Notes under the pieces: generated by a model
Database searches by the model: none
Told to the model about the DNA's origin: nothing
The model's input: the letters and a program-made list of their open reading frames with translations, nothing else
Made by a program: the position numbers and the translations under genes
Origin: an uncultured Sphingomonadaceae bacterium
GTDB lineage: Bacteria; Pseudomonadota; Alphaproteobacteria; Sphingomonadales; Sphingomonadaceae
NCBI GenBank assembly: GCA_937996655.1
Contig: CALKUK010000012.1
Span: forward strand, 186,001 to 250,000
Reading direction: 5' to 3'
DNA: 64,000 bases
In this document: positions 25,727 through 32,634 of the stretch, piece by piece
How the letters are laid out: the number at the start of each line of letters is the position of its first letter
How positions within the stretch are numbered: the stretch's first letter is position 1

Positions 25727-28687
25727 GTGAAAAAGATTCAAAAGCTCTCAAGCCTGAAGGCGACATCTGCACCGCTCGTGCTCGGTCTTGCGCTTATCGC
25801 GGGGCCGGCATTTGCCCAGACGGCTGCCGAAGACACATCGACTGACGAAATCATCGTCACCGGCACGCTTATCGCCAATCCGAATATCACCAGCTCTTCG
25901 CCGGTGTCTGTTATCGGTGCAGACGAAGTAGAACTCCGTCAGATGAACACCGCTGAACAGATCATCCGTGATTTGCCGGGTGCTGTCCCCAGCATCGGTC
26001 AAAACGTCAACAACGGCAATGGCGGCGCATCGTTTGTCAACCTCCGTGGCCTTGGCAGCAACCGTAACATCGTCCTTTTGGACGGCGCGCGCATCACGCC
26101 GTCGGGTACGGGCGGTTCGGTCGACTTGAACAATATCCCGCTTGCTCTGATTGAGCGTGTTGACTCCCTGACCGGTGGTGCGTCGACCACCTATGGCGCA
26201 GACGCCGTTTCGGGCGTTCTCAATTTCATCACGCGCAAGGACTTTTCTGGTCTCGAATTGCAACTCAGCGAAGGCCTGAGCGAGCGGGGCGACGGCAACA
26301 CCCTCCGTGCTGACCTTACCATGGGTGCAAATTTCGACGACGGTCGTGGTAACGCAACATTGAGCGTTGGTTATCAGGAAGCTGACCCCATCTATCAGGG
26401 GGACCGCGACATTTCGGTGTTCGGCATTTCCTCCCGCACAGGCGTTGCTGCAGGTGAATCCTTTACCTCGACGCCAACGACGATTTCGTTCCCCGATGAC
26501 GACTACCAGATCAATGCGGCAGGCACGGGTCTGGTTCCGTTCTACAACGGCTTTAACTTCAATCCCTACAACATCTTTGTGACGCCGTTCCAGCGCTTCA
26601 ACATCTTCAGCAGCGCAAACTATGAAGTGAGCGACCGTCTCGAAGTTTATGCGCGTGGCATGTATTCCAAGAATACGGTGTCGACCATCATCGCGCCGTC
26701 GGGTGTGTTCGGGGAAGCGCTCACTGTTCCAGGTAACAACCCCTATCTGAACTCAACAATTCGCGATCAGCTTTGCACGCTCAACGGCATTGCGTTGGGC
26801 GCGGCGTGCAACACGAACACCGCCATCCCACTGCCGGCCGTTTACCGCCGTACGGTCGAACTCGGGCCGCGCGTCAGTGAATATATCACGCAGATGTTCG
26901 ACTACCGCGTTGGTGCAAAATATGCACTGACCGATAGCATCAATTTCGATATCTACGGCGCATATGGTGAAAGCAGCCGTGTTGAAACGCGTTCGGGCTA
27001 TGTCGCGCGCTCGCGGCTTCAGCAGGCTCTCAACGCCAGCAACACGACGACCTGTGACAGCACGGCCAATGGCTGCGTTCCGCTGAACCTCTTCGGTCCG
27101 GCTGGCAGCATTACGCCGGCAATGGCAGGCTTTATCGGCGGCATCACCAGCTCGGTTGAAAACCGTGCATCGCTGGCGCAGGTCCACGCGGTTGTTTCTG
27201 GTGATATCGGTGCAACCAGCCCCTGGGCGACAGATCCCGTTGGTTTCGCCATCGGCGCTGAACATCGTGACTACACCGCAGAAACCCGTCCGGATAACCT
27301 CGCTCAGGTTCCTGGCGAGCTCGGCGGTGCCGGCGGTGCAACTCTTCCGGTCAATGGCGGTTACTCGGTCAACGAAGTCTTTGGTGAATTGATTGCGCCG
27401 CTGGTGTCAGACAAGCCGTTCTTCAACGAATTGACGCTGGAAGCGGGTGTCCGCCACTCAAAGTATAAAATCAATACGCCAACAGCTCCGGAGTTCGCAG
27501 CAACGACCTACAAGTTGGGTGCGAACTGGGCTCCGGCCGAAGGTATCAAGTTCCGTGGCAACTATCAGCGGGCTGTTCGCGCGCCAAACATCAGCGAACT
27601 GTTCGCCCCGGTAACGACCGGCCTTACCAACCTTCAGGTTGATCCCTGCGCGGGCACGGCCCCTGTTGGCAATGCCAACCTGACCGCAGCGTGCCTTGGT
27701 CAGGGTGCCCCTGCAGCATCGATCGGTATCATCCAGAACCCGAGCGCGGGCCAGGCCAACGCAACGGGTGGTGGTAACCCCGCTTTGACGCCGGAAAAGG
27801 CAAAGACCTACTCTTTCGGTACGGTTCTTCAGCCATCCTTCGTTCCGGGCCTTACGCTCACGGTCGACTATTATAACATCGTCGTGAACACAGCGATCAC
27901 CTCGGCGACGCCGGGTGATATTCTGGCGGACTGTTTCGGGAGCAATCCGGCGGCCATCACGGCAGCACAGGCAGCTTCTGTCGCATGTACCTCAATCCGC
28001 CGTTCGAGCAGTAATGGTCGTCTCAGCGGGTCGCCCGCGACCATTGCAGGCTTGCCGCAGCCATTGACCAACCGTGGTCGACTGGCAACGGACGGTATCG
28101 ATTTCGCGCTGAACTATAAGGGCGATCTCGGTTTCGCGGACCTGAGCCTTAGCTTTATTGGCAACTATACGATGTCGTCTGAATTCCGTGCGTCGCCGAC
28201 GTCCTACAACCGTGATTGCGTCGGTTATTTCAGCGCGAACTGTGGTTCGATCCAGCCGAAGTATCAGTGGAACCAGCGCACGACACTTTCGTTCGACAAT
28301 ATCGACGTGTCGCTTCTGTGGCGTCACATTGCGAGTGTGAAGTATGAAGGCGCGGCCAACGACTTCGCGGCTCGCGGCTTCACGGCTACCAGCCGGGTTC
28401 TGTTCAACGGCATAGTCACCAACGGGGGCGCAGCCCGCTCGCCGCTGGCTGGCACGACCGTCAACATGAACAAGATCAGCGCTTATGATTACTTCGATCT
28501 GGCGACCCGTTTTGGCTTGTCGGACAATCTGGACCTGACGTTCACGGTCACCAACCTGCTCGACAAGAAGCCGCCATTGGTGGGCAACGCGGCAGGTACG
28601 ACGTCGTTCAACAGCGGCAACACCTACCCGTCAACCTACGACGCGGTTGGACGTCGCTATGGCGTGTCGGCCAAGTTGAAGTTCTGA
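25727..28687 (+). CDS. TonB-dependent receptor (tandem copy 2)
   Basis: Outer-membrane TonB-dependent transporter of 986 residues, paralogous along its whole length to the receptor just upstream. The same landmarks are present: signal peptide ending GPAFAQ, DEIIVTGTL, AEQIIRDLPGAV, FVNLRGLGSNRNIVLLDG, matching loop cysteines and a terminal KLKF. The start is placed at GTG 25727, where AGGGA precedes at seven bases and the signal peptide has normal length; ATG codons further upstream would add an implausible 35-50 residue charged leader. The region before it (25495-25726) holds its own promoter and a small GTGGCA-AAGA-TGCCAC hairpin near 25520. The two copies differ mainly in loops such as the SSRTGVAAGESFTS region. 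Confidence 0.93.
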   Translation: MKKIQKLSSLKATSAPLVLGLALIAGPAFAQTAAEDTSTDEIIVTGTLIANPNITSSSPVSVIGADEVELRQMNTAEQIIRDLPGAVPSIGQNVNNGNGGASFVNLRGLGSNRNIVLLDGARITPSGTGGSVDLNNIPLALIERVDSLTGGASTTYGADAVSGVLNFITRKDFSGLELQLSEGLSERGDGNTLRADLTMGANFDDGRGNATLSVGYQEADPIYQGDRDISVFGISSRTGVAAGESFTSTPTTISFPDDDYQINAAGTGLVPFYNGFNFNPYNIFVTPFQRFNIFSSANYEVSDRLEVYARGMYSKNTVSTIIAPSGVFGEALTVPGNNPYLNSTIRDQLCTLNGIALGAACNTNTAIPLPAVYRRTVELGPRVSEYITQMFDYRVGAKYALTDSINFDIYGAYGESSRVETRSGYVARSRLQQALNASNTTTCDSTANGCVPLNLFGPAGSITPAMAGFIGGITSSVENRASLAQVHAVVSGDIGATSPWATDPVGFAIGAEHRDYTAETRPDNLAQVPGELGGAGGATLPVNGGYSVNEVFGELIAPLVSDKPFFNELTLEAGVRHSKYKINTPTAPEFAATTYKLGANWAPAEGIKFRGNYQRAVRAPNISELFAPVTTGLTNLQVDPCAGTAPVGNANLTAACLGQGAPAASIGIIQNPSAGQANATGGGNPALTPEKAKTYSFGTVLQPSFVPGLTLTVDYYNIVVNTAITSATPGDILADCFGSNPAAITAAQAASVACTSIRRSSSNGRLSGSPATIAGLPQPLTNRGRLATDGIDFALNYKGDLGFADLSLSFIGNYTMSSEFRASPTSYNRDCVGYFSANCGSIQPKYQWNQRTTLSFDNIDVSLLWRHIASVKYEGAANDFAARGFTATSRVLFNGIVTNGGAARSPLAGTTVNMNKISAYDYFDLATRFGLSDNLDLTFTVTNLLDKKPPLVGNAAGTTSFNSGNTYPSTYDAVGRRYGVSAKLKF

Positions 28688-28711
28688 TCGAACGGACGCG
28701 TGAAAAGATGG

Positions 28712-28741
28712 GGGCGGTTCCTTCGGGAGCCGCCCTTTTCT
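28712..28741 (+). terminator. Intrinsic terminator after receptor 2
   Basis: Ten-base stem GGGCGGTTCC at 28712-28721 and GGAGCCGCCC at 28726-28735 with one G-U pair and a TTCG tetraloop, followed by TTTTCTTAT. It lies 24 bases after the receptor stop and six before the end of the convergent sulfotransferase gene, so it could serve both. Confidence 0.88.
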
Positions 28742-28747
28742 TATGCG

Positions 28748-30208
28748 CTAGAGCGCGGCGAGCGCCTTCACATCATCCGGCAAAAACGCATCATAATTGC
28801 GCCAGCGTTGCGATGACGCTGTGTGGATGGGTTGACGCACCTGCCAGTTACTCAGAGTGCGCACTGGTGCCACTGATGTCCCTGGTGTTAGGCAGGCCTC
28901 ATCCCATCCTAGCCCACAATGCGCGACCAAAGAGGTTACGACCTTGCGCGGCGCGTCCACCAGCATATCGTAGTCGCATTCTAGAATTTGCTCCGCATAG
29001 ACCTCTGCCCAATGCCGTCGCAGCCGATCAAATTGACGAGACCAATGTGCAATGTGGGCCAGATCGAACCCATAGGGGACGCCCACATCGAAGTTCCCAA
29101 AATAGACCGAAAGCGCTGTGTCCGCCGGATTGCGCCTGGTCATAATCAGCGGGGCCTCTGGAAAGAGGGCATGGATGAGCGGCAGATAGAGAACATTGTC
29201 CGGCCGCTTATCTGTCGTACGTGGCGCAGACAGGCCTCCTGTCGTCAGCTCCGTGAGATAGGCCGCCCGCAATGTCCGCGCGTCGTTTGCATTGAGCGCA
29301 GCCAGCGTCTCAGGATAGGGGGAGAACATGTCGCGGGCTGTGGAAGGGATGAATTCCAGTTCCCCGCCCACAGCGACATCGGGGTGTCGTCCCAAGATCT
29401 GCTCAACCAGAGTTGATCCGGATCGGAACATCCCGAAGATGAAAATCGGGCCGTCTTTAGCTTTGGTGCTTTGGGGCGCTTTTGCCGTTGGTGCATGCGC
29501 AATCAGCTTGGAAACCAGCTGTTCGTGCCGCGCTGGGACATAGGCCGATTGCGGCGACAGCCGCTGCCGTGCCTCGGAATTGGCGGCCTGAAAGGCTTGG
29601 AAGGCGTCGCGATAAGACCCCAGGCCATCCAGAAGATGCCCCAAGGCAAAAGCCATTTCGGCGCGGTCCTCCGTTGTACGCGCCGCGTGTTTCAGCGCGT
29701 CTTTCAGGCGATCGACCCACAGGCCGGCCTCCGCCGTTCCGACAGCCATCATGGCGCTGCGGCCCAGCGCGCGCCCATTGCCCGGCTGCCGACGAAGCAC
29801 CTTGGCATATGTTTCCGTTGCATTATCTGCGTCGCCCGTCTCTTCAAAAACAGTGCCAAGGTTCAGCAGTGCTGGGATAAAATCAGGATCAATGTCTAAA
29901 GCTTGGCGCAGGGCGGCAATGGCCCGCTGCGGCTGGTTCAAATAGTCGAATTCAATGACGGCTAGGTTGAGCCATACCTCCTGTGGACCCCTCACGCCGC
30001 GCCGTAAGGCCTCCTGATACGCACCCTTTGCTGCCAAAAACTGGCGGTCGCTTCGCAGCAGATAGCCAAGATTATACCAGCCATTGGAATTGTCAGGATC
30101 AAGGCCAAGGCCGGTTTGATACGCTGCGATGCCGTCTTTGGTCCGGCCTTGGCGGATGCAGGCTTCCCCTTCGGCAAAATGCCCCGCCGCCCCTATCGCA
30201 TCAGCCAT
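28748..30208 (-). CDS. TPR-repeat sulfotransferase
   Basis: Two-part protein of 486 residues. Residues about 1-235 form tetratricopeptide repeats, recognisable in the NGWYNLGYLLRSDRQ and ALLNLGTVFEETGDADNA units. Residues about 255-486 form a PAPS-dependent sulfotransferase of the Sulfotransfer_3 type. The 5'-phosphosulfate loop is FIFGMFRSGSTLVEQIL and the 3'-phosphate motif is MTRRNPADTALSVYF. I start at ATG 30208, which overlaps the end of the preceding gene by eight bases; a longer in-frame opening would run through that gene. The TPR half presumably recruits a protein or peptide substrate. No signal peptide, so it is cytoplasmic. Acceptor unknown. Confidence 0.9.
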   Translation of the reverse strand: MADAIGAAGHFAEGEACIRQGRTKDGIAAYQTGLGLDPDNSNGWYNLGYLLRSDRQFLAAKGAYQEALRRGVRGPQEVWLNLAVIEFDYLNQPQRAIAALRQALDIDPDFIPALLNLGTVFEETGDADNATETYAKVLRRQPGNGRALGRSAMMAVGTAEAGLWVDRLKDALKHAARTTEDRAEMAFALGHLLDGLGSYRDAFQAFQAANSEARQRLSPQSAYVPARHEQLVSKLIAHAPTAKAPQSTKAKDGPIFIFGMFRSGSTLVEQILGRHPDVAVGGELEFIPSTARDMFSPYPETLAALNANDARTLRAAYLTELTTGGLSAPRTTDKRPDNVLYLPLIHALFPEAPLIMTRRNPADTALSVYFGNFDVGVPYGFDLAHIAHWSRQFDRLRRHWAEVYAEQILECDYDMLVDAPRKVVTSLVAHCGLGWDEACLTPGTSVAPVRTLSNWQVRQPIHTASSQRWRNYDAFLPDDVKALAAL

Positions 30209-31244
30209 CGACAGGGCTCTGGATCGACCCGGGCAGGACGAAAGAAACACCCGCATTTTCAGCAACAGCTTTCGCCCATGCCGACACTTTTTCAATTTCC
30301 TCGCCGTGCAACTGCATGGCCTCGTCATATTCCGCTTGTCGCGCGTCTGCACTGAAAGCGCCGCCTAATTTGGAATGGCTCGTGAAGGCCGAGCCGTTTG
30401 CAATGCCCTCGATCCTGTCGACGGTGAGCGGTAAACGGAAATGCGACGCAATCGCTGTGAGACTGTGATGCGGATTTGCTAAGAGCTGCTCGCTATCAAT
30501 CGGACGGATTCTGTTTTTCCCAAACGCGCCAATCAACTTGGCAAACAGGGCATGTTGCGTCAGCCAACAGGCTGCCGCAACCTGCAGGTCGGTCAGCGCA
30601 AGATATTGATCTTGTTCAAAGCCAAGATCAATCAAGCCTTCTTTTAGCTGCTTGACATAAAGGTCGCGGATCCACACGCGCCCCCACATTCCTTTCTTTG
30701 CGACGGACTTTAAAAAAGTGTCGAGCGGTGCATACATGAAGAGAGCTTGGGCGTCGGGCCTTAGCCGCATCATTGCGCCCGCCAGGCCATTTAGAAGATT
30801 TGACGGCTTTACAATCACTGCTTCGCCGTCGGCAAAGGGCCGCGCCATGATGGCAAGCGTATCGTTGAGAACCTCACCAATTGCGGCCGGGTCGCCGCCG
30901 CGGAGCCGCCAGCCGACGAGGTCGTTTAGGACGACCGGCTCCTTAAGGCCCATCGCATAACCGGGGTAGTCAAAAGCACGCGCCAACAAGGTGGAAAGAC
31001 AGAAGGCGGAATGAAAGATGAAATGTAGCGGTACTGGCTGACCTGCGCCTGCGACGGCGTCTTCGCGCCTAACGACGACTGGCAGGGGCCCCTTTGGAAG
31101 GTATTCGTCTGTCAGAAACGTGACGCGCCGATGGACATCCCGTGGAACCTGTATGTAGTGAAACGCGTCATACTGAGGATCATACCGATGACAAAGCCAT
31201 TCGGCATCGCGCAGTTTATCGGAAACGGTCGAGTCAAGCGCCAT
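30201..31244 (-). CDS. Uncharacterised protein with sulfotransferase-like loop
   Basis: Protein of 347 residues that I do not recognise as a named family. After an N-terminal aromatic-rich part (EWLCHRYDPQYDAFHYIQVP), the segment LHFIFHSAFCLSTLLARAFD occupies the place and pattern of a phosphosulfate-binding loop, but lacks the usual Gly-rich GxxRSG sequence. A later LNDLVGWRLRGG and the acidic-basic helix region follow. The tight overlap with the TPR-sulfotransferase argues for a shared pathway. Alternatives are a degenerate sulfotransferase or an unrelated P-loop-like fold. The start ATG at 31244 has only a weak ribosome site; an upstream in-frame start at 31283 is possible. Confidence 0.6.
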   Translation of the reverse strand: MALDSTVSDKLRDAEWLCHRYDPQYDAFHYIQVPRDVHRRVTFLTDEYLPKGPLPVVVRREDAVAGAGQPVPLHFIFHSAFCLSTLLARAFDYPGYAMGLKEPVVLNDLVGWRLRGGDPAAIGEVLNDTLAIMARPFADGEAVIVKPSNLLNGLAGAMMRLRPDAQALFMYAPLDTFLKSVAKKGMWGRVWIRDLYVKQLKEGLIDLGFEQDQYLALTDLQVAAACWLTQHALFAKLIGAFGKNRIRPIDSEQLLANPHHSLTAIASHFRLPLTVDRIEGIANGSAFTSHSKLGGAFSADARQAEYDEAMQLHGEEIEKVSAWAKAVAENAGVSFVLPGSIQSPVDG

Positions 31245-31316
31245 GATCTCGTGTTCTCTCGCATGGTTGCCTGACCTGCACAAGAACCTTACTGGATTGA
31301 TGTTAGGGGATAGTCC

Positions 31317-32603
31317 ATGCAGAATTCGTCAGTTGAAACCTTGGTTCAGGCAGCATCCCGTGCGCGGATGGCCAGTGATTTTGAAACAGCCCGCAGCAAT
31401 CTTGATGCCGCAATCAAACTTTCTCCCAACGATCCCGCTCTCCGCAATTTGGCCGGCAACCTGGAACTTGATGCGGCATTGCCAGCCGCAGCCGCCGCAC
31501 GCTTTCGGGAGGCTCTAGAGCTCGACCCGAAGGCGGCAATTCTGTGGAATAATTTGGCAAGAGCCTGCCGTGATACGGGAGATGAGACGGGCGAAAAGCA
31601 GGCGCTTGAAGGCGCATTGAATGTCGATCAGTTAAACATCATTGCGAGAGTTCGGCGCGCTGAATGGTATGACCGCAACGGCATGCAGACGGATGGCTTT
31701 CGCGATTGGACCGGTGTTGCGCAAATGCTGGCAACAGCGGACACAGCTCAACCGGGACTTGCAGAACTGCTCGATCGGGCCAACAAGGCAATTCAGGCCT
31801 ATCGGGCCCGCTTCGAGGCGCTTGTAGAACCCGCGATACGGGACGAGCTGAGCGGTCGCGATGAAGAGTCCACGCGACGGTTCAACGTTTTTTTCAATGC
31901 GGCTTTGGGGCGCAGGAAGGTCTACCGAAACGAGTGCGCTGGCCTGATGTTCCCAATGCTTCCCGCCGACGAATTTTTTCCGCGTTCCCATTTTCCATGG
32001 ATGGATGCTTTGGAAAGCCAAGCCGAAGCCATTCGCCATGAATTGGAGCAGTTGCTTGATGCTGGTGGTGACGGCTTCAGCCCTTATGTGTCGATGCCTC
32101 CTGGGACGCCGGAGAACAAATGGACCCCGCTCAACAACTCAAGTAATTGGGATGCGGGCTACCTCTGGAAGTATGGAGAACTTTCGCCCAGCCTGATCGC
32201 CCGATGCCCTGCAACCGTGAAGGCCTTGTCAGCAATTGAGCGTTTTGACCCGGTTGGCCGGGGTCCGACCGCGTTCTTTTCCCTCCTACGGCCCCACGCG
32301 CACATCCCGCCGCATACCGGCGTCAGCAACATGCGAACGATTGTGCACCTGCCCTTGATTGTCCCTGAGGACTGCTGGTTCCGTGTCGGTGGTGAAACGT
32401 GCCCCTGGGTTTCGGGCAAGCCTTTTGCATTCGATGACACGATCGAACATGAGGCCTTTAACGGTAGCGATCATCTGCGCGCTGTTCTCATCTTTGATGT
32501 GTGGAACCCGCATATGTCGGAAGTTGAGCGCGATATGATGCGAAAGTTTTACGCCACGGCGGACGCCGCCGGTATCCCGCAAGAACGTCAATTTGACGGC
32601 TAG
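31317..32603 (+). CDS. TPR-repeat aspartyl/asparaginyl beta-hydroxylase
   Basis: Fe(II)/2-oxoglutarate oxygenase of 428 residues. TPR-like repeats occupy about residues 1-120, for example NDPALRNLAGNLELDAALP and AILWNNLARACRDTGD. The AspH-type catalytic domain (about 215-415) has H333 in HTGVSNMR and H378 in DDTIEHEAF. The spacing and sequence closely follow human AspH, including the HTG with glycine where other oxygenases have the metal-binding aspartate, and the late FDVWNPHM. It therefore probably hydroxylates Asp or Asn side chains of a peptide. AGGGGA precedes the ATG by seven bases. It is divergent from the sulfotransferase pair, sharing a 72-base promoter region. Confidence 0.9.
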   Translation: MQNSSVETLVQAASRARMASDFETARSNLDAAIKLSPNDPALRNLAGNLELDAALPAAAAARFREALELDPKAAILWNNLARACRDTGDETGEKQALEGALNVDQLNIIARVRRAEWYDRNGMQTDGFRDWTGVAQMLATADTAQPGLAELLDRANKAIQAYRARFEALVEPAIRDELSGRDEESTRRFNVFFNAALGRRKVYRNECAGLMFPMLPADEFFPRSHFPWMDALESQAEAIRHELEQLLDAGGDGFSPYVSMPPGTPENKWTPLNNSSNWDAGYLWKYGELSPSLIARCPATVKALSAIERFDPVGRGPTAFFSLLRPHAHIPPHTGVSNMRTIVHLPLIVPEDCWFRVGGETCPWVSGKPFAFDDTIEHEAFNGSDHLRAVLIFDVWNPHMSEVERDMMRKFYATADAAGIPQERQFDG

Positions 32604-32634
32604 GTTGGCCAGAAGTTCCGTCGTCGCACCTGCG

